This document shows, in pieces, positions 27,616-36,462 of a stretch of 64,000 nucleotides of DNA. The position numbers and the translations under genes are program-made. This stretch comes from Balneolales bacterium ANBcel1 (GTDB taxonomy: Bacteria > Bacteroidota > Rhodothermia > Balneolales > Natronogracilivirgulaceae): assembly GCA_029688905.1 (NCBI GenBank), contig JARULB010000002.1, positions 310,001-374,000 of the forward strand, written 5' to 3'. The number at the start of each line of letters is the position of its first letter. Within the stretch, counting starts at the first letter, position 1. The notes beneath the pieces were generated by a model. That model made no database searches and was not told the DNA's origin. It was given only the letters and a program-made list of their open reading frames with translations.

Positions 27616-29253
27616 ATGGAGTTGTTTGAAACAGTTATAAACACCCTCGAAAAACTTGTCTGGAATACCCCCGAAACAATGCCGCTCATGGTGATCGCGC
27701 TGTTGAGTTTCGGGTTGTTCATAACACTTCGCCTCGGATTCATCCAGGTCAGGAAGTTCAGACATGGTCTGCAGGTTCTCTCGGGAAAGTATCATGACAA
27801 ACGGGATGACGGTGACGTCAATCACTTCCAGGCACTGAGTACGGCACTGTCCGCTACCGTAGGTATCGGCAATATCGCGGGTGTGGCGCTCGCCATCCAC
27901 TTCGGCGGACCCGGTGCACTTTTCTGGATGTGGCTGACAGCCATTTTCGGAATGGCCATCAAGTACAGCGAATGTACCCTGGGCACAATATATCGCCGGA
28001 AAAATGCCGATGGATCCGTTTCCGGCGGCCCCATGTATTACATCGAGCGAGGCCTCGGGAAAAGATGGAAATGGCTTGCTGTGGCATTCGCCTCCTTCGC
28101 GGTCATATGCTCATTCCTCACCGGTAACGGTGTACAGGCAAACTCGGTGGCCGATGCCATGCAAAGCACCTTCGGCATTCCAAAAGTACTTACCGGCCTG
28201 GCTACCGCTACCGCTGTGGGACTGGTCATTATCGGAGGTATCAAGCGAATCGGTATTGTTACGGCCCGCCTGGTTCCCGTTATGGCCGCTTTCTACCTCA
28301 TCGGCGCGATGATCATCCTGATCATTCACCACACCGAGCTCCTTCCCTCGCTCGCGCTCATCTTTACTTCCGCATTCTCCCCCGAAGCCGGAGCCTTCGG
28401 AATCGGTGGCGGCGCGTTCATGGTCACTTTCGTCTGGGGTATCCGCCGCGGACTCTTCTCCAATGAAGCCGGACAGGGATCCGCGCCCATCGCTCATGCA
28501 GCATCCAAAACCGATCAGCCGGTAAGAGTAGGCGTTGTGGCGCTGATGGAACCTTTCATCGACACCATTATCATCTGTACGATGACCGGCCTGGTCATCA
28601 TCACCACTGCATCCTGGGATACCCACCACCCGGCCAACCTGAACCTCAACCACCAGGAACTTGCTTTCGTCGTTCAGCAGGATACCGGGGAATCCGACAG
28701 CCAAACCATCCATATCGAGCAGGGACTTCCCGTCGACGGGGAGATCCTCTATTACGGATATCCTGTTGATACCCTCTTTACCGATGCCGAAAGAGCTTTC
28801 CCATTTACAGGCTCTCTGGTCATTGGAGTCGACGGCGCCCTTGCCTTCGACCGTGATGATGAGCCGCACACCCATCTGCATACCGGGGTCATCCAGAACG
28901 GCGCTCCGCTTACCGCCGCAGCCTTTGAGCGGGGTTTGTCCCCCTTGTTCCCTGGCGGACGATACCTGGTCACCATCTGCGTTTTGTTGTTCGCCATATC
29001 CACATCCATCAGCTGGAGCTACTACGGCGACCGATCCATCCAGTACCTGTTCGGTGACCGATCTATTTTTTATTATCGCATCGTCTATGTGCTCATGCAT
29101 TTCACCGGCGCCATCGTTTCACTGGGCCTGGTCTGGACCTTCGGCGACATCATGCTCGGACTGATGACCCTGCCCAACCTCATCGCACTTTTTGCGCTTT
29201 CGGGCGTTGTATATAAAGCCACCCAAAAATATTTCGACAACCCGGATATTTAA
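27616..29253 (+). CDS. Sodium:alanine/glycine symporter (AGCS family)
   Basis: 545 residues. Inner-membrane, sodium-driven uptake of alanine or glycine. The AGCS signature is clear: LSATVGIGNIAGVALAIHFGGPGALFWMW, then RRGLFSNEAGQGSAPIAHAA. Family members are usually about 450-480 residues; the excess is a hydrophilic stretch of roughly 75 residues (about 355-430, DTGESDSQTIHIEQGLPVDG...) placed between IICTMTGLVIITTASWDT and PLTAAAFERGL, that is, in a loop near the eighth helix. upp follows after 16 bases. Confidence 0.92.
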   Translation: MELFETVINTLEKLVWNTPETMPLMVIALLSFGLFITLRLGFIQVRKFRHGLQVLSGKYHDKRDDGDVNHFQALSTALSATVGIGNIAGVALAIHFGGPGALFWMWLTAIFGMAIKYSECTLGTIYRRKNADGSVSGGPMYYIERGLGKRWKWLAVAFASFAVICSFLTGNGVQANSVADAMQSTFGIPKVLTGLATATAVGLVIIGGIKRIGIVTARLVPVMAAFYLIGAMIILIIHHTELLPSLALIFTSAFSPEAGAFGIGGGAFMVTFVWGIRRGLFSNEAGQGSAPIAHAASKTDQPVRVGVVALMEPFIDTIIICTMTGLVIITTASWDTHHPANLNLNHQELAFVVQQDTGESDSQTIHIEQGLPVDGEILYYGYPVDTLFTDAERAFPFTGSLVIGVDGALAFDRDDEPHTHLHTGVIQNGAPLTAAAFERGLSPLFPGGRYLVTICVLLFAISTSISWSYYGDRSIQYLFGDRSIFYYRIVYVLMHFTGAIVSLGLVWTFGDIMLGLMTLPNLIALFALSGVVYKATQKYFDNPDI

Positions 29254-29269
29254 TTCAGAGCTATTTTCC

Positions 29270-29905
29270 ATGATTTCTCCCGATTCCGTTACCATTGTGG
29301 ACCATCCCGTGGTCGCGCGCGACCTCACCATCCTGCGCAACAGAGAAACCCCGCCCCCCGTTTTCAGGGCCGCACTGAGTAGAATTGCTATTATACTGGC
29401 CTATAATTCTTTAAAAGGCCTCCCCTTAAAAAAAGTTGAAGTAGAAACACCGATTCAGCTCACTGAAGGCTATGAACTGGACACGGAGATTGTCGTGGTG
29501 TCCATCCTTCGTGCCGGCCTCGGCCTGGTGGATGCCGTCACGCAGTTTATCCCGGAAGCCAAGATCGGCCATCTTGGGATGTACCGTGACGAGATTACCC
29601 ATCAGCCGATCGACTATTATTCGAAACTCCCCAGAAATATCGAAAACAGCCATGTCCTGCTGGTAGATCCCATGCTGGCCACTGGCGGAAGTGCCGTCGA
29701 CTCGGTGACCTTCCTCAAGAAGAAGGGGGCAACAAATATCCGCTTCATGTGCCTGATTTCCGCCCCTGAGGGCATTCGCCGCCTTCAGGAATCTCATCCC
29801 GATATCTCCATCATCACAGCCGCTGTCGATGAACGGCTGAATGAGGATGCCTTTATCGTACCCGGCCTGGGCGATGCCGGCGACCGCATTTTTGGAACAG
29901 TATAG
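29270..29905 (+). CDS. upp: Uracil phosphoribosyltransferase
   Basis: 211 residues from the ATG at 29270; longer frames would run into the symporter gene. It salvages uracil to UMP with PRPP. The PRPP loop is VLLVDPMLATGGSAVD and the uracil-binding end is DERLNEDAFIVPGLGDAGDRIFGT. ILRAGLGLVDA also matches. It begins 16 bases after the AGCS stop and is followed after 13 bases by lptC. Confidence 0.95.
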   Translation: MISPDSVTIVDHPVVARDLTILRNRETPPPVFRAALSRIAIILAYNSLKGLPLKKVEVETPIQLTEGYELDTEIVVVSILRAGLGLVDAVTQFIPEAKIGHLGMYRDEITHQPIDYYSKLPRNIENSHVLLVDPMLATGGSAVDSVTFLKKKGATNIRFMCLISAPEGIRRLQESHPDISIITAAVDERLNEDAFIVPGLGDAGDRIFGTV

Positions 29906-29918
29906 CAATCACCCTGCC

Positions 29919-30485
29919 GTGCGAATACCGCTTGTCTTACTTTCGGTTTTGACCCTGGCGATGTTGCCGGGTGCATGCACCGACCTCTCCGATTATGACC
30001 GTGACCGGGTTTCCGACGCGGTATCCGATTCGCTGGTTTCCGTAACCGAATCCTGGAATATCAGTATGGATCTCATCGAAGACGGCTTGCGCACCGTGCG
30101 AGTTACAGCACCCTATGCCGCAACATTTTCCCGCGACGGAGAGACCGAGACGGAGCTCGAAGGCGAGGTTCATGTCGCTGTATTTGACACCGCCGGAACC
30201 GTCACCACCACGGTCCACAGCAAAGCCGCGCGGTATATCGGCTCACGGTCTGAATTTCATTTTCTGAGCGATGTGATCGTTAATACGGATGACGACCGCA
30301 CTCTCTACACCGATTACCTGGAATGGTCGCAACGGAACCGGTCCATCCACACTCCGGAGTTTGTCATCATTGTGACTCCATCCGACAGCATTACCGGCTA
30401 TGGCCTTGAAGGGACCGACGACCTTGCAAGCTATGTGCTCACCGAGGTCACCGGCGAATTCGACCTGGAACAAAGTCAACCCTGA
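29919..30485 (+). CDS. lptC: LptC-like LPS export lipoprotein
   Basis: 188 residues from a GTG at 29919 just after upp; upstream in-frame starts lie inside upp. The N-terminus is a short hydrophobic signal with LPGAC as a possible lipobox. The body (TETELEGEVHVAVFDTAG..., AARYIGSRSEFHFLSDVIVNTDDDRTLYTD) has the beta-jellyroll pattern of LptC, whose role is to pass LPS from LptB2FG to the LptA bridge. The next gene is an OstA-like protein, which supports the call. It lies 11 bases before that gene. Confidence 0.75.
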   Translation: MRIPLVLLSVLTLAMLPGACTDLSDYDRDRVSDAVSDSLVSVTESWNISMDLIEDGLRTVRVTAPYAATFSRDGETETELEGEVHVAVFDTAGTVTTTVHSKAARYIGSRSEFHFLSDVIVNTDDDRTLYTDYLEWSQRNRSIHTPEFVIIVTPSDSITGYGLEGTDDLASYVLTEVTGEFDLEQSQP

Positions 30486-30496
30486 GCATTCCGGCC

Positions 30497-31912
30497 ATGA
30501 ATACACGTTGCCTGTCCATTTACCAGTTGATGCTGCTTCCCGTTGTCATTCTGGCTCTGGCACCGATCTGGGCCTGCGAAACCGCCGAAGCCCAGAACCG
30601 GGTGCGCATCCTGCAATCCGACCGCCTGGAGGGAGTTGCCACCGAGGAGGGCCGGGTCAGGAAACTGATCGGCAACGTTCGGCTGGAGACCGACGATTTC
30701 TCCATCGTGTGCGACAGCGCCTGGCAATACCTTGACATCGACGAACTGGTGGCGTACGGAAATATTGAGATTGAATCGGACAGACAGCGCATTTGGGCCG
30801 AAAAGGCAACGTACGATCTGATTTCCGAAGTCACACTTTTTCAGGGAAGCGTTGTCATGCAGTCCGAAAGCGCCCTTTTGTTCAGTGAGGAGGTGTTCTA
30901 CAGCTTCGCTACCGAAATTGCCCTGTTCCCGGAATTTCTTCGGCTGGAGGACGAGCGCGGCGTACTCCTCGCCGATTCCGGCTACTATTATAATGCCCTG
31001 GACAGCGCCGTTTTCCGCGGACATGTGCAACTGGCCGACACCCTTCAGTATATGGAAGCCGACAGCCTGTTTACCAACCGCAGGGATGACTACAACGAGC
31101 TGCACGGGCGCGTTTTCCTGAACGATGAAGAATACCGCACCAGCATCACAGGCGCACTGGTCATTTCCGATTCCACCGGTTACCGCCGTGTGGACGGTAA
31201 CAGCCGCATGCGAAGAATCAACGAGGCCGGCACCGACACCACTTTCCTGTGGAGCGAATGGCTGGAAGTCCATCAGCGGGATACCATCAACACCTTTACC
31301 GCATACGATCGGGTGCATATCTGGGCGGAATCGTACAGCAGCCTCTCCGATACGGCACATTACAACGATGCCACCGAACTGTTCACGCTGAATGGAAGTC
31401 CGCGACTTTGGTATGACGAAATCCAGATCACCGGTCCGCGCATCAAAATTCAAATGGAGGAAGACAGTGTGCGGTATCTGGAATCGTTCAGAAGGCCCTT
31501 CGTAGTGCAAAACGACACCGGCATCAACCGGCTGAACCAGACCACCGGAGACACCCTGTTTATTCGTTTTGAGGCCGGCGTGGTCTCCTTCATGGAGGTC
31601 TATCCAAACGCGAATGTCATCTATTTCATCAAGGAGGGCGATGAGGCCGACGGTGCCATAGAACTGACTGCCGAATTCATAAAAATTCTGTTTGACGATG
31701 GCGAGCTGGAGGATGTGATCGCGCGAACCAACGTGGACGGCACCTACCACCCCGAATCCCCTGATGTCGAACATCGCCGGCTCGACGGCTTTGTCTGGGA
31801 ACCGGAACGGCGGCCGGAACGCCCCGAGGATGTATGGATACCCAGGCTGCCGCCCATTCCCGACGACAGGCCTTTCGATCTGCCGGAGCGTTTCCGCCCG
31901 TGGAACCAGTAA
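30497..31912 (+). CDS. OstA/LptA-like LPS transport protein
   Basis: 471 residues with a signal peptide (LMLLPVVILALAPIWACETAEA). It carries repeated OstA-type strands: VRKLIGNVRLETDDFSIVCDSA, DELVAYGNIEIESDRQRIWA, and SVVMQSESALLF, DSAVFRGHVQLADTLQY. This is a long beta-jellyroll suited to the periplasmic LPS bridge or the N-terminal part of LptD. E. coli LptA has only ~185 residues; Bacteroidota-type OstA-like proteins are larger. The C-terminus is proline-rich (RPERPEDVWIPRLPPIP). Follows lptC in one operon with upp. Confidence 0.8.
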   Translation: MNTRCLSIYQLMLLPVVILALAPIWACETAEAQNRVRILQSDRLEGVATEEGRVRKLIGNVRLETDDFSIVCDSAWQYLDIDELVAYGNIEIESDRQRIWAEKATYDLISEVTLFQGSVVMQSESALLFSEEVFYSFATEIALFPEFLRLEDERGVLLADSGYYYNALDSAVFRGHVQLADTLQYMEADSLFTNRRDDYNELHGRVFLNDEEYRTSITGALVISDSTGYRRVDGNSRMRRINEAGTDTTFLWSEWLEVHQRDTINTFTAYDRVHIWAESYSSLSDTAHYNDATELFTLNGSPRLWYDEIQITGPRIKIQMEEDSVRYLESFRRPFVVQNDTGINRLNQTTGDTLFIRFEAGVVSFMEVYPNANVIYFIKEGDEADGAIELTAEFIKILFDDGELEDVIARTNVDGTYHPESPDVEHRRLDGFVWEPERRPERPEDVWIPRLPPIPDDRPFDLPERFRPWNQ

Positions 31913-32048
31913 AGCGGGCAAGCTGGACAGGACCGTCCCATCGCAGGGCCGCCTGATACCGGGTCAGCGGGTACATCGGCCATCCACCCGAATGAAACGG
32001 GTTACGGGGAAGCCGCCGTACCAAGCGCAAAAAAACGCCTGAAACAGC

Positions 32049-32118
32049 ACGGGCCCTCTTCTGCGGTTTTGGATCCACGTTCGCGTTCGCCGAAACCAAA
32101 ACACAGAAAAGAGCCCGT
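32049..32118. repeat. Long imperfect inverted repeat between convergent genes
   Basis: The left arm, 32049-32072 (ACGGGCCCTCTTCTGC then GGTTTTGG), pairs with the right arm, 32096-32118 (CCAAAACACAG then AAAAGAGCCCGT), with few mismatches and a 23-base loop. It lies between the stops of the OstA-like gene and the EF-G2 gene. No T-run follows directly in either direction; the nearest is a TTTTTTT on the minus strand about 12 bases further. A bidirectional terminator or a remnant repeat is possible. Confidence 0.6.
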
Positions 32119-32129
32119 AAGAGTCAGTG

Positions 32130-34259
32130 TCAGGAGTCTTCCTCCATTTCGGCCGTCTCCTTCATGACACGCTCCTGAATATCGTGCGGAACCGGCGCAT
32201 AGCCATGGAATGTGCGCATGTGCGTTGCGCGTCCCTGTGTCATGGACCGCAAATGGGTCGCATAGCGATACAGTTCGGCAAGCGGTACAATGGCCTTGAC
32301 TTTCTGGAAGGTGCCTTCCGAGTCCATGCCCTGAACCTGGCCGCGTCGCGTGGAAAGGTCGCTCATCACATCCCCCATATACTCTGCGGGAACCGTCACT
32401 TCCACTTCGTAAATCGGCTCCAGGAGCTGCGGTTTGGCTTCGAGGAACCCTTTGCGGAACGCCATAAGGGAGGCGGTTTTAAAAGCGGCCTCGTTGGAGT
32501 CCACCGTATGCATGGAACCGTCGAATACCGATACCCGGATATCCCGTGCGCGGCAACCGGAAAGCGGTCCGTTTTCCATCTTGTCCATAACCCCTTTCAA
32601 AATGGCGGGCATGAAACGGGCGTCGATAACCCCTCCGACGATACAGTTCTGGAATATCAGCTTGCCGCCCCACTCCAGTTCAATCTCCTGGGTATCCCTG
32701 ACGGAAACATCGGGCGTAGGCGGCATTCCCTCTTCATAGGGCTCCAGATAGAGGAACACCTCCCCGTACTGGCCGGCGCCCCCCGATTGCTTCTTATGCC
32801 GGTATTGAGTTTTGACCCCCTTGGTGATGGTTTCACGATAGGGAATGGCCGGCTCGTAAAACTCGGGATGCAGCTTGAACCGCGTTTCCAGAATATTCTT
32901 CACAACGTTCAGATGCTCTTCGCCCTGCCCACTCAAAATAATTTGCTTCAGCTCCATGCTGTTCTCAACATGCAGTGATGGGTCTTCCCGTTGAATCTGG
33001 TTGAGCGCCGATCCGATTTTCTCCTCTTCCCCTTTTTCCCTGGAGCGGACGGCCATCCGTTCGGTGGGCTCGGGATAGGTGATTTTCGAAACTCCGATAT
33101 CCAGGCTTTTGTCGCGGAGGGTATCGCCCACACCGGCGTCTTTGAGTTTCACAACGGCTGCGATATCGCCGGCATGCACCTCGGAGATATCCACACGTTT
33201 GCCGCCTTGTGTCAGAAACAGGTTACCCAGCCGGTTGGATGAGCCTTTGGTATGGTTGATCAGGTCGTCTCCGGTCTTGAGTGTTCCGCCATACGCCTTG
33301 AAAAAGGTAAGATCGCCAACATGCTCTTCGGAAACCGTCTTAAACAGGAAAGCCATGCTTTTCTGGTCGGGATCGACGGTAAGCTCTTCTCCCTTGTCGT
33401 CGGTATCCGGATTGGCTTCCAGCGGGTTGGGTATTACGTTGTCGATAAAGCCCATCACCCTTCCGGATCCCATATTGCGCTCGGCCGAAAGGCAGAACAT
33501 CGGGAAGATCTGCCGGTTCAGCATCGCTTTTTTGAGGCCTTCCACCATCTCATCCTCGTCGAGGTGCCCCTTCTCAAAATAGAGATCCATGAGGGTCTCG
33601 TCGTTTTCGGCGATGGTTTCCACCAGGTCGTTGTGTTGCAGCTCCGCCTGGCTTTTCTGGGTTTCCGGCACCGGCAGCTTGTCCGGGCGTCCTCCCTCCT
33701 CTGAAAACTCGTACATCTGCATCTTGAGCACATCTATGATGTTGGAAAACCCCTCGCCTTCTTCATAGGGATACTGCACGGGAACCACTTCCCTGCCGAA
33801 ACGCTCTTTGCACAAATCCACGACACCCTGGTAATCCGAGTTGGCGTGATCCACCTTGTTGACGATCAGAAAGGCCGGTTTATTCATTTTGGCTACGATA
33901 TTCCAGAGCACTTCCGTACCGACTTCAACTCCGTGTTCCGCGTCCAGTACAAAAACGGCGGCATCAGCCACTTTAAGCGCATTGACCACTTCCCCGACAT
34001 AGTCGGCCGTACCCGGCGTATCGATAACATTAATTTTAGTACCCCGCCAGTCGAGATGCATAAACGAGCTGTAGACGGACTTCTGCTTCTCTTTTTCGAT
34101 GGGATGATAATCCGAAACCGTGTTGGATTCTTCCACACTTCCCCTGCGCTTGGTCATGCCGGATTCGAACAGCATGGTTTCGGCAAGTGTGGTTTTACCC
34201 GAACCGGAATGTCCGAGCAGTACAATGTTTCTGATCTTCCTGGGCTGATACACATTCAT
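32130..34259 (-). CDS. EF-G-like translational GTPase (EF-G2 type)
   Basis: 709 residues with all five EF-G domains. The G1 motif is GHSGSGKTT (residues 16-24), not GHIDAGKTT as in the housekeeping EF-G; DTPGTADYV is G3 and NKVDHANSD is G4. C-terminal domains are recognised from RHKKQSGGAGQYGEVFLYLEP and MPAILKGVMDKMENGPLSGC. These marks place it with EF-G paralogues (EF-G2, elongation factor G-like) rather than the main translocase; their roles range from ribosome recycling to unknown. A GGAG lies upstream of the ATG (ACGGAGTAACGCTCATG). The gene stands alone. Confidence 0.9.
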   Translation of the reverse strand: MNVYQPRKIRNIVLLGHSGSGKTTLAETMLFESGMTKRRGSVEESNTVSDYHPIEKEKQKSVYSSFMHLDWRGTKINVIDTPGTADYVGEVVNALKVADAAVFVLDAEHGVEVGTEVLWNIVAKMNKPAFLIVNKVDHANSDYQGVVDLCKERFGREVVPVQYPYEEGEGFSNIIDVLKMQMYEFSEEGGRPDKLPVPETQKSQAELQHNDLVETIAENDETLMDLYFEKGHLDEDEMVEGLKKAMLNRQIFPMFCLSAERNMGSGRVMGFIDNVIPNPLEANPDTDDKGEELTVDPDQKSMAFLFKTVSEEHVGDLTFFKAYGGTLKTGDDLINHTKGSSNRLGNLFLTQGGKRVDISEVHAGDIAAVVKLKDAGVGDTLRDKSLDIGVSKITYPEPTERMAVRSREKGEEEKIGSALNQIQREDPSLHVENSMELKQIILSGQGEEHLNVVKNILETRFKLHPEFYEPAIPYRETITKGVKTQYRHKKQSGGAGQYGEVFLYLEPYEEGMPPTPDVSVRDTQEIELEWGGKLIFQNCIVGGVIDARFMPAILKGVMDKMENGPLSGCRARDIRVSVFDGSMHTVDSNEAAFKTASLMAFRKGFLEAKPQLLEPIYEVEVTVPAEYMGDVMSDLSTRRGQVQGMDSEGTFQKVKAIVPLAELYRYATHLRSMTQGRATHMRTFHGYAPVPHDIQERVMKETAEMEEDS

Positions 34260-34526
34260 GAGCGTTACTCCGTTTCTTAAAGACTGTCAGTTCAACTTTT
34301 TGCCTGAATTAGTAATAACTTCGTTGTAATATGGCGCTGTTAAAATGTTTAAATGATACTGCCGCACCGCGACGTTCAGAAATACAAAGCCTCTGTTTTG
34401 TCCGATGGCTCCATCTGCCGGAGCATAGCGGAATTACATGAACCTGTAAAAGGGCTTTTGCAAGCGACGTAGGTCAAAGTAACTTTTTGGAAACCTTTTG
34501 GCAATAACCATGACGCACCATTTGCA

Positions 34527-35531
34527 ATGAAACGCATCCTGATACTTCATACCGGCGGAACCATTACCATGCAACTGCATGATAATACAATAGATGCCAC
34601 GGATTCCAGTCAGCCGTTCAATCTGGCTTTTTTTGAAGAACAAATTCCGGGGTTGCAGGAAATTGCCCGAATTGCCTCTGAAACCCTTTTTCTTGAGGAC
34701 AGCTCCAACATGCTGCCTTCGCACTGGGCAAACATCGCCGGGGTGATTGATGATAATTACGCGCGATATGACGGATTTGTCATCCTCCACGGCACCGATA
34801 CCATGGCCTATACCGCCTCGGCCCTCTCCTTCTGCTTTGAAAACCTCGAGAAGCCGATCGTGTTAACCGGAAGTCAGGTTCCCCTGGGCAACCGCCGAAC
34901 CGACGCGAGGCGCAACCTTATCAATTCGGTTGAACTTGCCACCCTCAATATTCCGGAAGTATGCATCTGTTTCAATGATCGGGTGTATCGGGGCAATCGC
35001 GCAACCAAGATCAGTATCGGGGACTTTGACGCGTTTTCTTCTCCGAATCATCCGGTTCTGGCGGAATTTGGTCTCAAGCTCTCGATTCATACCAGCTACC
35101 GGCCCGGCTCCGGCCCCTTTGCAACTTCCGCCCGGTTTGATCCCGGCATCCGGCTGGTCAAACTGTTCCCCGGAATGGAGGGCTCATGGATGTTTCCGGA
35201 AACTGCCGATGCCTGCCGGGGCGTTGTTGTGGAAGCCTATGGCAGCGGTAACATCCCCTACGGGAGGCAACAGAGCATCATGCCGGCCCTGAAACGCTAT
35301 ATCGACAGCGGCGGCGTGGCCGTGATCACCTCCCAGGCCCTGCACGATGAAGTGGACCTGAACAAATACGAAGGCGGCCGGATGGCATTGAAATACGGCG
35401 CCGTCTCCGGAGGCGATATGACGACCGAGGCATGCGTCTCCAAATTGATGTATCTTCTGGCTCACCATAGCGATGTTCAATCCGTGAAGGAACGGTTCCG
35501 GATGAATCTTGCCGGAGAGCGAAGCACATGA
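34527..35531 (+). CDS. ansA: Type I (cytosolic) L-asparaginase
   Basis: 334 residues. It hydrolyses asparagine to aspartate and ammonia. Both threonines are visible: HTGGTIT (Thr12 is the nucleophile) and HGTDTMAYTASAL (the second Thr-Asp pair with the downstream lysine region VLTGSQVPLG). There is no signal peptide, so it is the cytosolic type. Upstream (34479-34502) a TTTTTGG/CTTTTGG direct repeat sits where a promoter would be. Confidence 0.93.
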   Translation: MKRILILHTGGTITMQLHDNTIDATDSSQPFNLAFFEEQIPGLQEIARIASETLFLEDSSNMLPSHWANIAGVIDDNYARYDGFVILHGTDTMAYTASALSFCFENLEKPIVLTGSQVPLGNRRTDARRNLINSVELATLNIPEVCICFNDRVYRGNRATKISIGDFDAFSSPNHPVLAEFGLKLSIHTSYRPGSGPFATSARFDPGIRLVKLFPGMEGSWMFPETADACRGVVVEAYGSGNIPYGRQQSIMPALKRYIDSGGVAVITSQALHDEVDLNKYEGGRMALKYGAVSGGDMTTEACVSKLMYLLAHHSDVQSVKERFRMNLAGERST

Positions 35532-35630
35532 GTCTGCCCCGTATACTTCCTGAACCGTGTGGTTACATACACCGGTGCCAAACGGATACTATTTACCGAC
35601 CGGCACCCTTAAATCCCAAATCCGCTGTCC

Positions 35631-36344
35631 ATGTTTTTTGTTTTCGACATTGAATCCATTCCCGACATCCCTTTCCTGAGATCCCTTCTGGAGAACCCGC
35701 CCGACGATGACCAGGAGCTTCTCGAACTGGCAGCTGAAGAGTTCGGCCGGGGCAAATCCGGCTTCCTGCCGCCCATGTATCACCACATGGTCTCCTGGGT
35801 CGGCCTCTGGGTCACCTCCTCCGGTGAACCGAAACAGAAAGTGGCCTGGAGCGGCAAAAATGAGCGCGAAGGCCTTGTAGCCCTCATCAACACGCTGCGA
35901 ACCTACAAGGACTTCGGACTCATCCACCATAATGGCAAAGGGTTTGACCTGCCGCTGATCACCTACAGAGCCATGAAACACGGGCTGCAACTCCCTTCCC
36001 GCTTGAGCAATCATGATATCCGCTATCGCTTCAGCAAGCACAACCTCGACCTGATGGATGAGTTCAGTAATTTCGGAGCCAGCAGCTACCCCAAACTGAA
36101 ACATATCGGAACCCTGATCGGTATGCCCGTCAAAGTAACGGGGCAAGGCGATGAAGTCCTGGAAATGTACCGCAACGACCAGCTGGACCGCATCGAGCAC
36201 TATTGCTATGAAGATGTCATGGCAACCTACCTGATCTGGCTCCACCTTCAGTTCACCAACGGCATCCTGCAGGAAACCGACTTCAACAACCTTAAATCAA
36301 GAGCGCTTTCCAAGTTGCGGGAAATCCAGGAAAACACACCGTGA
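35631..36344 (+). CDS. PolB-like predicted 3'-5' exonuclease (DnaQ fold)
   Basis: 237 residues. Exo I is FVFDIES (Asp6, Glu8), Exo II is LIHHNGKGFDLPLI, and Exo III is HYCYEDVMATYLIWL, with the aspartate of the YxxxD pattern. This order fits the stand-alone DNA_pol_B_exo2 family of predicted proofreading-type nucleases. It is cytosolic, with no polymerase domain. Its cellular role is undefined; DNA or RNA maintenance is likely from fold alone. It lies 99 bases after the asparaginase stop. Confidence 0.85.
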   Translation: MFFVFDIESIPDIPFLRSLLENPPDDDQELLELAAEEFGRGKSGFLPPMYHHMVSWVGLWVTSSGEPKQKVAWSGKNEREGLVALINTLRTYKDFGLIHHNGKGFDLPLITYRAMKHGLQLPSRLSNHDIRYRFSKHNLDLMDEFSNFGASSYPKLKHIGTLIGMPVKVTGQGDEVLEMYRNDQLDRIEHYCYEDVMATYLIWLHLQFTNGILQETDFNNLKSRALSKLREIQENTP

Positions 36345-36462
36345 ACCCGGCCTGAAAACCGCTGTCACAGGTCCGCGCTCCTGCCGCAATCCAAAGGGAA
36401 CAGACCTGGAAAGTGTCTTGCACCCACAGCATAACAGTTATCATATAACAACACTTATTCAT

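Noticed and set aside
30476-31921. A 481-codon antisense frame opposite the OstA-like gene
   Set aside because: It is entirely within a gene with a signal peptide and OstA repeats. Its composition (V, G, H, Q-rich without domain) is that of a shadow frame in GC-rich DNA. The same holds for 57586-58890 (antisense to GH5), 16089-17408 (antisense to rnr/tamB), 28111-29100 (antisense to the AGCS gene) and 52730-53671 (antisense to GH9).
36418-36462. TTG start for the S9 peptidase
   Set aside because: The ATG at 36463 gives a canonical signal peptide; the earlier TTG adds only a His/Thr-rich piece.
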